From contig NC_080045.1 in assembly GCF_012489685.1 (NCBI RefSeq), positions 48,567,096-48,631,095 on the forward strand: a stretch of 64,000 nt of DNA. Reading direction: 5' to 3'. The notes beneath the pieces are model-generated. The model did no database searches. It had not been told where the DNA came from and saw only the letters and a program-made list of their open reading frames with translations. Below, one piece after another: positions 1 through 10,161 of this stretch; within the stretch, counting starts at the first letter, position 1; each line of letters begins with the position of its first letter. Source of the stretch: Lotus japonicus. Taxonomy: Eukaryota; Streptophyta; Magnoliopsida; Fabales; Fabaceae. The position numbers were made by a program, and so were the translations under genes.

Positions 1-1825
1 ATTAACTCCCTACAAAACACAATCTTAAATAATTAACTAATACTCCCGGGGCTTAAGTGTTTTGTACCCATGGATCTAAACAAAACAAATGCTTTAAACC
101 CGTGATGTCTTTGACATTTGATCAGTTTAGGATTTCCTTTGAAGTTATCATTAAGGAGTTCGTGAGAATATTCCTCACAAGTCATAACTAAATAAATAAT
201 AGTAAAGAATGAACATAATACATTTGAATCTGTAATGGTACATCTAACCACATATCACTCATAGCGAAAGAAGGGCCTAAATGAATGTTTCGAGCAAATG
301 AGATTTAAGAAAGGGATTCAAGCAAACAAATTCTCTTACTTCTGTTCCGATTTGGACCTCCATAATCCAGCTCATCGTCGGTTGGCCATCATAGGATATG
401 ATTGTATCATTTATTAAACATATCTAGTTTATTGACCGTGAGCGACTTGACCCGAATCCATAATTTGAATCACACCCCAAAATAGAGGGCTCTTGAAAAA
501 TATCTTTGCGAAAGAATTCAAAATCAACTCTCCAACTTATTGGAGATATTTACATGAGAGGAGTCTAAAACTTTGTATGCGGCAGAAGAAACAAATAAAC
601 ATACACCAACTACGGAGTCCATTTTGGTCGCCCAACGAGGTACGATGAAGGACGTTCTATGTGACAATCCAACGAGCCCATGCGTCCCATACGTTGAGCT
701 TGTCAAAGAATGCATGTTACCGCTACATGATGGTGATTGGCAATCAAAGTCACTCTATAAGTAGCGCATGACATCATTCATCAGGTACACATAATTTACC
801 GTACCCTACCGTTACTTGCCAAAATTATATGTGACTTAGGTATTGGAGTGTCTTTCCCTTGGCACTCCCAACTTGATGATAAAGGACGATGATGGACTAC
901 CAACTCGATGATAGAAAAGCCAACAACAAGACTACGAAGGACCACCACTTGACGACATACAAGTCATCAGACAATGACAGAGGATGATGGAGCACCCTTG
1001 ACTCGGCGTCGAAGGACGAAGAATGATCCATCCAACTCTACGACGAAGCTGAGCTACGATGACACTAGCAACACCTCTTTATTGTTTGGGCATATTGGCC
1101 TAAACAACTTTTTGTTTGGTGAATCTTTTGAAATATTCTATACATTTCAATTTCATTCCCTCCATTCTATTAATGCAATTTTAGGAGAGAGAATTTCACA
1201 TTTGCAGAAGCGAAGCACACTAATAAAAAACATAAAAATAAATAATAGATAAATAAATAAATATCTCACAAATTTAACGTGGTTCGATACACTTTTTTGT
1301 ATTGTTGCAATTAACAAAACCAAACCCAACTCTTCATATTTATAATAATTACCTATTTCTTTTTTCTTCATACTTATTTAACAATAAATCTCTAAGACTT
1401 TCTCCACTTTTTTCATCAACACACTTCTTTCAAGTTGGAATCATGACAATTCAGAATTTAGAATTCCAACACAACATCTCATGTTTTAACACATTAGTCG
1501 TTCCTTTGTCTTCAATCTCTTTCTCACTCGTGTGACTGTGAAATTTGGAGTATCAATGTAAAAAAACTTTCATCTAGAAGCTAAGAAGACTAGGTTGAGG
1601 TTCACATGTAAGAAGGCCCCACAAGGAATTGAGCAATTAAAAAATGAGACCCACATGGCCATTGCTTGCCCATAAACCGGCTCTGAGAATGGTCCCTCCA
1701 CTCACATGGACATGTTTCCTTTGCCTTTCCTCAAAGCTAACTAACTAATGCTCCTTATTTCTCTCCCAAACCGCATCTTGACCCTCCCCAAAGTCTTTTT
1801 CCATATGGGAGATGGTGAGTGACCC
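1..1825. other. Left-edge intergenic DNA, no gene recognised
   Basis: No open frame longer than about 90 codons with recognisable content was found. The stretch is AT-rich. Around 900-1060 it contains repeated GATGATG/ACGACG-type words, and at about 1270-1290 a phrase (AACGTGGTTCG) that resembles the edge of plant retroelement sequence. No terminal repeats or target-site duplication could be paired with it. The last 300 bases form the distal promoter of the Aux/IAA gene. Nothing else is supported. Confidence 0.5.
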
Positions 1826-1911
1826 TGTCCCACCCTTGTCCTCCCAATGTGGGGACATTTTGCTTTAATCTTGCTGCTCCTGCAACCGACACCTTTGCTT
1901 GTCTTTGTCCA
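1826..1911. promoter_or_regulatory. Cluster of candidate auxin response elements
   Basis: TGTCNN words, the core bound by auxin response factors, cluster 240-320 bp upstream of the Aux/IAA start. They are TGTCCC at 1826-1831, its inverse GGGACA at 1852-1857, CCGACA (TGTCGG on the minus strand, a high-affinity ARF site form) at 1886-1891, TGTCTT at 1900-1905 and TGTCCA at 1906-1911. Aux/IAA genes are classically induced by auxin through such sites, so the placement makes sense. Six-base motifs are common by chance, so this is inference from clustering and context. Confidence 0.45.
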
Positions 1912-1998
1912 CAATTTATGCTTTCACAAAATAAAGTAAATGCCCCCTCTCTCTCACAGCCCATACCATACATGCCCCCTTTATCTTCATTATATTTC

Positions 1999-2005
1999 TA
2001 TAAAA
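1999..2005 (+). promoter_or_regulatory. TATA box of the Aux/IAA gene
   Basis: TATAAAA lies 144 bp upstream of the start codon in a CT-rich context. This spacing would place transcription start near 2030 and give a 5' leader of about 115-120 nt, a normal length for a plant mRNA. Confidence 0.6.
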
Positions 2006-2148
2006 CTAAACATTGCACACTTGCATTCCCATCTCATCTCAAAGTCTTCAACATCTCACAAGGAACAAAGAAGCCTAAGCAATAAGCACTTTTTTGGTAT
2101 AGGGGATTTTGGATTTAAGATTTTCTTGGATCACTAGGGAAGAAGAAG

Positions 2149-2900
2149 ATGGAAGGCAAAGTGGCATATGAGAATGATCTCAACAACCTCAAGGCTACAG
2201 AGCTTAGGTTGGGGCTTCCTGGAACAGAAGAAAGTGAGAAGAAAACCAACAAAAGGCCATTGAATGAAACTTCTGAGGGTTCTAATGCTCAACAAGTTGA
2301 AAGTGGTTCAGCCCCTCCTTCCAAGTATGTTTAATTGATTATTGATTATCAAGACTCAAACTTTATCTCTTTTTGTTGATGGGGTGTTGAAAATTTTGAT
2401 CTGTGAGCTAATTGTTGATTCCATATATTGAAATTGCAGGGCAAAGATAGTGGGGTGGCCACCAATCAGATCCTACAGGAAGAAGGAGGTAGAAGCTGCT
2501 GGGGTCTATGTCAAAGTGAGCATGGATGGAGCTCCTTACCTCAGAAAGATAGACTTGAGGATCTATGGAGGCTACTCAGAACTCCTCAAAGCTGTAGAAA
2601 ACATGTTCAAGTTGACTATAGGTAAGAACTGAAAAATAAAATCACTTTTTGAATACTTAATTGAGAAACTACTTAGGCAATTTTTTTGTTCTGAAACTGA
2701 TCTGGTTTTTTTTTGCCTTTTTAGGTGAGTACTCTGAAAAAGAGGGTTACAAGGGATCTGAGTTTGCCCCTACTTATGAAGACAAGGATGGTGACTGGAT
2801 GCTAGTTGGAGATGTTCCATGGGAGATGTTTGTGACATCTTGCAAAAGGCTGAGAATCATGAAAGGATCTGAAGCAAGAGGTTTGGGTTGTGGTGTATGA
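2149..2900 (+). CDS. IAA4: Aux/IAA transcriptional repressor, IAA4/AUX22 type (3 exons, 177 aa)
   Basis: Nuclear repressor of auxin-responsive genes. It binds ARF factors and is degraded by SCF-TIR1/AFB when auxin is present. Exons are 2149-2324, 2440-2621 and 2725-2900, all with GT-AG introns, summing to 534 nt including stop. All family domains are present: domain I (EAR-type LRLGLPG, about residues 20-27), the domain II degron (VGWPPIRSY, about residues 63-71), and the PB1 domains III and IV, from [17 protein letters not shown] to the conserved GDVPWEMFV and a [10 protein letters not shown]-terminus. The 177-aa length fits the short IAA1-4 subclass. The N-terminus, a central SNKR/TNKRP-like basic patch and a lysine (RKK) after the degron match legume IAA4/5 and AUX22 proteins by recollection. 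It is flanked by auxin-type promoter motifs. No lesion was seen. Class assignment is firm; the exact orthologue rests partly on the synteny of the window. Confidence 0.95.
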
Positions 2901-3260
2901 AAATTAGGAGTATGCAAAAAGAGAAGTGTTTTGGTGTGAAGGAAAAACATGGTTTCAGCTTGGGTTCTCGGTTGGGTTTTGAGTCACCTTAGTGTATGCA
3001 ATCAAGCATACATATCTGGAGTTCTACTCCAAAGCATGGAGATGGAAGATACAGTGGAGTTACTTTCCTCAAGTTTGACAACATTTGTGGTGGGATGCTT
3101 TTCAAGATTAGAATGAGAAATCTCATGTTTGCTTCAAATTAATTGTGTACAAGGATAGAAAGGGGTTCTTTGTATTGTAGATCTAGATTTTTTTTTATCT
3201 TGTGATGATACAGAGTACTATGTTACTAGGGAGGGTATCCTTATGTTGCATCAGTTTATT
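2901..3260 (+). other. Probable 3' UTR of the Aux/IAA gene
   Basis: Sequence after the stop codon stays comparatively GC-balanced for about 300 bp and then turns strongly AT-rich near 3180-3290. The change suggests the transcript ends around 3200-3260. No single canonical AATAAA decides the site, so the end is approximate. Confidence 0.4.
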
Positions 3261-5063
3261 CATCTTTTATATACACTTATGATATTTTATAAGAGTAGTT
3301 TTTTTGAATAGATGGGAGAAAGTTAATACAACTTAGTTAGATATGTAAAAATGTATCAAGAAATAAAACATTTATTATGGAAATCAATGAAATACATCAA
3401 TATATTGAAGAATCTTATCACATGATTCATCTCGATAACATTTTTTTTCAGGCCTTTCTTTAAAGTTATTTTTACCACAATAACCTAGCACTTGCCACTT
3501 GATAAATAGTTAAGTTTAAGTTTCTTAAGCATGTTCTCAAGAGTTTGAACATTAGACATATATTGAAAAAGGATTTGTTGGTAGATCTATTTCCATCTCG
3601 TCTTTGGCTATCGGCGGCCGTGGAATTAGAATTGTTGAAAGTATATTTTAATAGTCTTACTTTAAATATATTGGGGGACAAGATTGATCAAAAACCTAGT
3701 TGATTAAAAACCTAATGATAGACTACAATTTAGTTACGGAGGTTTGTATAATTGTATTCACAATGTGGTTGCCGACGTTTAGTTTCTTAAATGAAAATGC
3801 TTTTTGGAACGACACATTCAGTCACTAACAGAAACTAATGTAATTGATTGGTTGATATATCTTTTATTTAGGCTCAGCACATAGTTTTTTGTCAAACAGC
3901 CAATAAATAAACAACAACTCAGCATTCAGTATTCATGGTTTCGTCTCGCGTTCTATAACATTGCTCTTTATTAAAATGCATTTGAAACTATTTTAAACAG
4001 TTTTTGATTCTATTGTCAACATTTAGAGTATTTTGGAAAGTTATACAATTTATTAGTGTCACATTGTGTGGTACGATTATTTAATTTTTTACAAGTCATA
4101 TTAGTTTATCCACACCATGGTCATCTTATTATAGACCACATGCTTACACATTTTGACTGTATGAATATCACACTTTCATGTAAAAGAATGAACTTGTGAG
4201 ACAAAAGAATACATAGTCATGTCTTTCCTATAATTCCTATATAGTGCTCTGTTTTTGCATACAGTCTATAAGTATTTTACATACATGAGGGTTTTCTATT
4301 TCAATATTGTCACCTTTGGCAGGCATGTCATTGATTATTTGTAATCTGCCATGTGAATGATTTATCCTCTTCCATATACTGCGTGCAGTCCTTTCAATAT
4401 AGTGCGGGTACATTTCTATAGTCAAATCATTTGGAACTTGTTGTTGTTGAAAGATTACAATAAGTTTGAAAAAAGATATATGAAAATTAAATATAAACGT
4501 GTTTTTCTTCATTTCACTTTGGCAAACCAATAGACAGCATATTCTAATAGAAGTGTCTTTTAGCAAAGGGTTAAATCTTGCACAAAGATTCAGCGGTGGA
4601 GGTGATGACAACATCGACACCACAACAGAGGTTGTGGCAACAACAATAGCGAAGGTTGTAGAAGTGGCGAGACTACACCAAAAGTGACGACGTCGTTGGA
4701 GAACGTGGTAGTGACAACAAAAATGGTGGCGCGACAACAAAGACGTGTAAGTGAGGGTGATGGAGAAAATAAATTGGTGGCTGGAGGAGGAGGTGCACCA
4801 TATGTGATGGCATCAATGGAGGTCGTGATAGCGGCAACAACAACAGTGGGCCGGAGAAACGACAAATATGTGGAGGTGAGGGTGGCGTCGGAAATTGTGG
4901 CTGGGGTGCAGATGGCTTCACGACGGAACTAGTAGCGGAAGGGGAAGGAGGTCAAAGAAAGAGAGGATGGTAGAGAGAATGAACTAGTGGCTGAGGAGGA
5001 GTAGTAGAAGGTGTGTTGTGGCATCACAGCGGTGGAGGAGGCGGCAGAGCAGGGAGGGGGGAT
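3261..5063. other. Intergenic DNA with a GGTGG-rich low-complexity tract
   Basis: The first part (3261-4500) is AT-rich with no gene. From about 4580 to 5063 the plus strand is rich in GTGG, GGTGGTG and GACAACA words and produces several overlapping pseudo-frames on both strands with low-complexity translations (Pro/Ser/Leu or Val/Ala/Gly). The same texture resumes at 12715-12840 on the far side of the gypsy element. This shows that the two pieces were one continuous host sequence before insertion. No domain was recognised. Confidence 0.5.
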
Positions 5064-5302
5064 GGGTGTGATAACACTGGTAAATTCAGGGACTGTTATT
5101 GAACTGAAAAGTTACAATGCAATTGCTCAATAGACACTACAACATTTTTCACTTTAGACCACGCTAAATTCTTCAACGGAAGAAAAACCGTGGCCTAAGT
5201 ATAGTATATGCCACGGTTCAATAACTGTGGACCCTTGAACTAACTCTTCTCTTGCACTTAGTTATCTATTACATTTGCATCAATTACATTACAATTGCAT
5301 CA

Positions 5303-5647
5303 ATTTTGACCATGGGTTAAATTTGCAAAAACAAATGGATAAGTATGTGCCATTTCTTTATGTCCAAATCCTAAGCCAGGACAAGTGGATATGCGGAGGC
5401 TTCAAAATCTTGAGACAATAGAAAACATTTGGAGCCATTCCAACTTCAATTGCAACAAATCAGTATAGTCTGCCATGCAAAAAATGGACAAAAAAAAAAT
5501 TTCAACAAGATATGAAGTTATCAAGAGAATATTAATAATTAGTGCTAAAAGTTCGAAATAGAGTACTTGTCTGCACAAGTTATCCACTGACATAGTTAAA
5601 CTATATACATGTCAAGCTCATATTCAATTATCAGGCTATACCTTCAA
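5303..5647. repeat. Left arm of a 345-bp inverted repeat in the CACTA element
   Basis: This segment is the reverse complement of 6376-6720 with very few differences, for example one A/G in the TTCAAC(A/G)AGATATG stretch. The arms are separated by about 730 bp that contain captured gene fragments. A transcript crossing both arms would fold into a long duplex. The arms contain no recognised coding domain. Confidence 0.93.
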
Positions 5648-5694
5648 CGGAACAAAAACCGTGGCCTAAGTTATCTATTACATTTGCATCAATT
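5641..5694 (+). repeat. Internal duplicate of the CACTA left subterminal region
   Basis: CTTCAACGGAA, AACCGTGGCCTAAG, and then TTATCTATTACATTTGCATC appear here. The same words occur at about 5170-5200 and 5260-5285 near the left end. A second partial copy of the left end therefore lies directly after the left inverted-repeat arm. This suggests the element was rearranged by internal duplication or template switching. Confidence 0.7.
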
Positions 5695-5746
5695 AGAATC
5701 TGCCTTGAACTAACTCTTCTCTTGCACTTATTTCTAGTGCTTACAG

Positions 5747-5824
5747 GTTAAGTAGGGCTGTATCATCTGTGATGTTTGCATGGGCAAGTACTTTTGTGGG
5801 ACATGCAAACTCTTTGATGATGGT
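5747..5824 (+). pseudogene. Captured exon of a CHY zinc-finger (CHYR/RZFP34-type) gene
   Basis: After an acceptor-like TTACAG and before a donor-like GTAAGT, the frame reads V-K-stop-G then CIICDVCMGKYFCGTCKLFDDG. The pattern of paired cysteines followed by KLFDD matches part of the CHY-type zinc finger found in plant RING/CHY E3 ligases (known family, from memory). A TAG stop interrupts the start of the exon and no other CHY exons follow, so it is a nonfunctional captured fragment (transduplication) inside the CACTA. The gene family is a good match; the donor gene is unknown. Confidence 0.75.
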
Positions 5825-6003
5825 GTAAGTGATTCATCTTGGAACTGAAGAATTTTGTGTGTGAGATGTTCATAAACTGGTGCTTGTTCTTTTACTAAAT
5901 GTAGCATGTAGTTTGGTGATGAAATATGTAGTTTGGTCCAAACTAATATTATTAATTTCTTTTATCCTCTTCTTCTTTCCTTATTTCTGTGTTTTATGAA
6001 CAG

Positions 6004-6076
6004 GTGCTCATTACTAAACCTAAGGTTCTCAACTAAGAAAGATCCAGAGTGGCTAAAGGACTTAAGGGAACAAGAG
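6004..6076 (+). pseudogene. Second exon-like captured fragment of unknown origin
   Basis: A 73-bp open segment is bounded by TGAACAG and GTAAAG splice-like sites. In the open frame it reads ...FSTKKDPEWLKDLREQE, 24 codons with charged, protein-like composition. I do not recognise the family, and it does not continue the CHY domain. Its preserved frame and splice borders suggest it was copied from a real host gene. A further splice-like fragment may start near 6276. Confidence 0.45.
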
Positions 6077-6375
6077 GTAAAGATTGTAGAACGTTGCTTG
6101 TGAATATTTTCTTGTTAAAATCTAGATAGCAATTCAGAACAATGGACATTTGCTTGTGAATTTTCATTTGTGGCATAAAATGTGATACCAACTTCACCAT
6201 CTATAGACTTCTCTAGTCCAAAGATTTTTTTCTTTACTAGAAGTTCATCAAGTCCTCCTATTTTTTGTTTTCAGGTTGTCATCAAATGTGACGAAGGAAT
6301 CCAAATGAATCTGTTATGATTTAGGTAATTCTCAACTAAGCCAAACTCGTTTTGTCACAACTTTTTTATCTCCCG

Positions 6376-6720
6376 ATTGAAGGTATAGCCTGATAATTGA
6401 ATATGAGCTTGACATGTATATAGTTTAACTATGTCAGTGGATAACTTGTGCAGACAAGTACTCTATTTCGAACTTTTAGCACTAATTATTAATATTCTCT
6501 TGATAACTTCATATCTCGTTGAAATTTTTTTTTGTCCATTTTTTGCATGGCAGACTATACTGATTTGTTGCAATTGAAGTTGGAATGGCTCCAAATGTTT
6601 TCTATTGTCTCAAGATTTTGAAGCCTCCGCATATCCACTTGTCCTGGCTTAGGATTTGGACATAAAGAAATGGCACATACTTATCCATTTGTTTTTGCAA
6701 ATTTAACCCATGGTCAAAAT
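6376..6720. repeat. Right arm of the 345-bp inverted repeat in the CACTA element
   Basis: Reverse complement of 5303-5647. It ends at the words CCATGGTCAAAAT, which mirror the start of the left arm. The flanking sequences outside both arms are unrelated, so the repeat boundaries are sharp. Confidence 0.93.
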
Positions 6721-7142
6721 TTTATCCTCTATTCTATGCTATTTTATAGAGTAACCCCAGATGCTTGCTGTTATGGCTTGTCATAGGCTGAGATGTGATT
6801 TAAGTAGGCCAAATAAGAATTAGGCCTTCTTCACTTTAACTTCTTCCTGAACATTTAAAGTTCTTCAGAACATCATTTATTTGAGTTAACAGATTTCTTT
6901 TGATTGTTGTTTGATACCTTTGTTTCAGTTTCCTTTTCATTCAATTTTGGGTCGCCAATAATACTTTTAGAGGACGATTGGATCTAGATGGTTAGGTAAT
7001 ATGTTGTTAAGTAAATTGTTAGAAATTTCTTATCATGTTAGCACACTTATCTATAATTATATTAGGCTTAAAATTTAAATGTTAGATTGCAAGCTCAGGT
7101 GAAAAAAAAGTAGCTGAAAAGGTTAAAAAAAACACTTTGATG

Positions 7143-7475
7143 GCCACGGTTAAAAAACTGTGGAAGAAAAGACATTAGTAAACTGTGGCATTAATGGCAC
7201 AGAGAAACCGTGGCATTAATGGCACAGAGAAACCGAGGCAAAGGTTTTAAATAAACCGTGGTTGAAATTTCTAGAGCCACGGTTTCTCAAACGCGGTACT
7301 ATATAAACCGTGGCGTTAGGATTTTATGAGAACCGTGGCTTTAACTTGATAAAACCGTGGCACTTGGGCTTGGCCACGGCCGCATACACTGCGACACGAA
7401 AACCGTGGCCAAACCGCGGCGTAAGCTTTCAGCCACGGTTTTTTAACATGTTGCCGCGGTTTTCTGTCCGCGGCA
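7143..7475. repeat. CACTA right subterminal repeat array (AACCGTGGC motif)
   Basis: About a dozen copies of AACCGTGGC or its inverse GCCACGGTT, some degenerate (CCGAGGC, CCGCGG, ACTGTGG), lie in both orientations within 330 bp of the right terminus. In En/Spm elements such repeats bind the element-encoded TnpA-type protein. Here the binding role is inferred from position and repetition. The left end has only two or three copies, so the ends are asymmetric. Confidence 0.85.
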
Positions 7476-7786
7476 GAAGGCCAAAAATGCTGTAGTGAGA
7501 GCTATGACTGGGAATCTAGGGATTTACAGAGAATTTGGGAAAAACTGGGAAATTGGGGAAGAACACAAGGTTAGGGTTTCAACCTAGAGATCCCTCGATC
7601 TCTCTCTGATTCCTCAATCAGAAATGAACCTCTAACTTCAATGCCTTCCTCAACAAGTAATCTAACTATTTATACTACTCAGTTGTAACTAACAACTGTT
7701 ACTAACCATAACTGCTCCAGCTGTAGCCAGCTGTCAGCTAACAACCTAACAGCTTATTACAATTAAGTCCCCTTACTAACTAATAT

Positions 7787-8092
7787 TTACCCCTGAGCCC
7801 TTCTTCTTGAATAAACCCGCTTGAACCTATCAATACTTCCCCTTAAAAGTTTGACCTTGTCCTCAAGGGGAAAAGAAGGAAAAAGTTCATGGATCTTGGC
7901 AGCTGATTCCCAAGAATTATCACAAGTGGGTAAAGTGTCCCAGCTCACAAGTACTTCCAAGTTGCCAAAGGCATCTTCCCTGGTAGCTATGACTTCAGCA
8001 GGTGTGACTTCCAACTCCAGCTCCTCATTGAGCATAGGAGGTAGGGAATGAGGTTGCTGATCTGGCTTCAGAGCTTTCTTTAAGAGAGACAC
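7787..8092 (-). pseudogene. Gypsy chromodomain (C-terminal end of integrase)
   Basis: The frame reads FHVSLLKKAL, then a chromodomain-like block with VLVSWDTLPTCDNSWE and HELFPSFPLEDKV. Chromodomains at the integrase C-terminus define chromoviruses and direct integration toward marked chromatin. The block is in a different frame from the integrase upstream. The junction near 8105-8115 has lost the usual LP...A.IH codons, so a small deletion with a frameshift separates them. Confidence 0.88.
7833..7848 (-). other. Polypurine tract of the gypsy chromovirus
   Basis: Read on the minus strand, AAAAGGGGAAGTAT lies immediately before the 3' LTR start TGATAG. This is the expected plus-strand priming site for reverse transcription. 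Confidence 0.8.
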
Positions 8093-8100
8093 ATGAAAAA

Positions 8101-9882
8101 CTACATGAATTCTAGCTTGTAAGCTACTGGTCCCACCCGACTCAGAATTTGATAAGGTCCATAGAACCTTGGGGCTAACTTAGCAAAGGGTCTAGAAGCT
8201 AGAGACTTTAATTTGTAAGGTTGCAGCTTGAGATATACCCAGTCCCCTTCCTTAAATTCCACATTTCTTCTATGCTTATCAGCCTGCACCTTCATCTGAT
8301 TCTGAGCCTTAGTTAAATTCCCTTTCAACTCTTCCAAGATAGCATCCCTGTGCAAAAACAACTGATTGACTTCCTCCACCCTTGAAGGAATAGCTCCAGC
8401 CTTGAGAAGAATAGGAGGGTCCCTCCCATATAAAGCTCTAAATGGAGTCATTCCTGCAGAACCATGGAAATTGGTATTAAACCAAAATTCTGCCCAGGAT
8501 AACCAGTCCAGCCATTGCTTGGGTTTAGGGCCACAAAAACACCTCAAGTATGTCTCCAAGCACCTATTGACCACCTCAGTTTGGCCATCAGTTTGTGGAT
8601 GATATGAGGTGCTCAATTTTAGTTGTGTGCCCGCCAATCTGAAAATCTCCTTCCAAAATTGACTGAGGAACAAGGGGTCCCTATCAGAAATGATAGTAGT
8701 GGGGAAACCATAGAGCTTAACCACCTCTCTGATGAAAATCAAAGCAACATCCTTGGTTGTATAAGGGTGCCCTAGTGCAAAGAAATGAGCAAATTTAGAA
8801 AGCCTGTCCACTACCACCAAAATGGTATCCTTGCCTCTAACTCTAGGTAGCCCTCCCACAAAATCCATGGAAATGTCCATCCAAACTTCAGTAGGAATAG
8901 GCAATGGTTGCAGCAACCCTCCAGGAGCTAAGGTAGAATACTTGTTCCTTTGACAAATATCACATTCCTCTACAAACTTCCTTATGTCAGCCTTCATTCC
9001 TTCCCAATAAAGGAAGCTGGCTATCTTCTTGTAGGTTCTGAAATGGCCAGAATGGCCTCCCATAGGTGTTTCATGACATTCAGAAAGAATCATAGGGATC
9101 CGATTAGAGTTCTTGGGAAAGACCAGCCTCTCTTTGTAAAACAGGAATCCATTCCTAAAACTGTACCCACTATGGGAAGTAGGAGAGATGAGAAGTTCCT
9201 GAATCAACTTAGCAAGCTTAGGATCTTGGTGGAGCTCTGAATTCCATTCATCCTTATCAGCTGTAGAAATGACAGAAATAGCTGAGTACATCATCTTCCT
9301 AGAAAGTGCATCAGCTGCAGAATTCTCACTTCCAGGCTTGTATTGAATCTCAAAATCCAATCCCACCAACTTCACTGCCCATTTAAACTGCTCATCTGTA
9401 AACAACCTTTGATCATTCAAGAATTTCAAACTCCTTTGATCTGTTTTGATGACAAAGTGTCTTTCCATGAGATAGTGTCTCCACTTTTGTATGGCCTGGA
9501 CAAGTGCCATGAGTTCTCTCTCATACACAGATTTTTGTTGTGCTCTTGGAGATAGGCCTTTACTCCAAAAAGCTAATGGCCTGCCCTCCTGCATGAGAAC
9601 AGCTCCAAGGCCCTTACTGGAAGCATCTGTTTCCACCACGAACTGTTTGGAAAAATCAGGGACTGCCAGTAATGGAAGGTTAATCATAGCTGTTTTCAGC
9701 TCTTCAAAAGCCTCAGTGGCTGCTGGTGTCCATTTGAACCCCTCTTTTTTTAACAAATCAGTCAAGGGCCTGGCAATCTTGCCATAGTTATGCACAAAAC
9801 GCCTGTAATAACCAGTGAGCCCTAGGAACCCTCTCAACCCCTTAATATCTCTAGGGATTGGCCAATCTTTAATGGCTTCCAC
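8101..9882 (-). pseudogene. Gypsy RNase H and integrase region (593-codon open frame)
   Basis: The longest surviving frame of the element. In order it shows the RT thumb/connection (GYYRRFVHNYGKIARPLTDL), RNase H (VVETDASSKGLGAVLMQ, YERELMALV, TDQRSLKFL), the integrase zinc finger (HxxxxGGHSGHFRT...CDICQRNK), and the integrase core with D, D and E positions (MDISMDFV, IISDRDPLF, and E in [11 protein letters not shown]). It then shows a GPYQI-type module. Catalytic residues look intact. The frame ends early at a stop created by the deletion before the chromodomain, and it is cut off from upstream RT by a stop near 9892. Confidence 0.93.
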
Positions 9883-9891
9883 CTTAGTCTG

Positions 9892-10161
9892 TTATGCTGC
9901 CACACCAGCTCCGGAAATAGTATGGCCCAAATATTCCAAGCTTGACTGGCCAAAAGTGCATTTTTTCCTATTTGCCTTGAGAGAGTTTTGTTTTAGCAAA
10001 GATAGGACCAGCTGTAAATGTTCAGAATGGGATGATAAATCTGAGCTGTAAATCAGAATGTCATCAAATAATACTAAGGCAAATTTCCTCAAATAAGGCT
10101 TGAGGACTTCATTCATAAGGGCTTGAAATGTAGAGGGAGCATTTGTGAGGCCAAACGGCAT
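9892..10161 (-). pseudogene. Gypsy reverse transcriptase, catalytic segment
   Basis: Encodes [13 protein letters not shown] and [11 protein letters not shown], the RT active-site block with the two aspartates intact. It is separated from the N-terminal half of RT by a single-base deletion near 10192, where the run that should encode F-R is one T short. It is closed by an in-frame TAA at 9892-9894, just before the KVEAI segment of the next piece. Confidence 0.93.

Larger units (their letters stand above)
5135..7497. mobile_element. Non-autonomous CACTA (En/Spm-type) DNA transposon, 2363 bp
   Basis: The termini read CACTACAACATTTTT at 5135 and, on the opposite strand from 7497, CACTACAGCATTTTT. 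The duplicated target is AGA (5132-5134 and 7498-7500), the 3-bp size typical of the superfamily. Removing the element and one AGA exactly restores the LTR sequence seen at 12382-12388. Subterminal repeats of the type AACCGTGGC are dense at the right end and sparse at the left. No transposase frame is present, so mobilisation would need a partner in trans. The interior holds a 345-bp inverted repeat and exon-like gene fragments. Confidence 0.95.
5069..7832 (-). repeat. 3' LTR of the gypsy chromovirus, split by a CACTA element
   Basis: The LTR begins TGATAACAC at 5069 and ends CTATCA at 7832. LTR sequence occupies 5069-5134 and 7501-7832 (about 398 bp). The 2.36-kb piece between them is the CACTA transposon plus one copy of its 3-bp duplication. 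Compared with the intact partner at 12316-12714 it has one G/A change and a 3-bp deletion near 5108-5113, an extra CT near 7600, and a C/T change near 7817. Confidence 0.95.

Noticed and set aside
4237..4932. Several overlapping open frames on both strands (up to 167 codons)
   Set aside because: Translations are low complexity, come from GTGG/CAAC repeats in both orientations, show no domain, and have no splice or promoter support.
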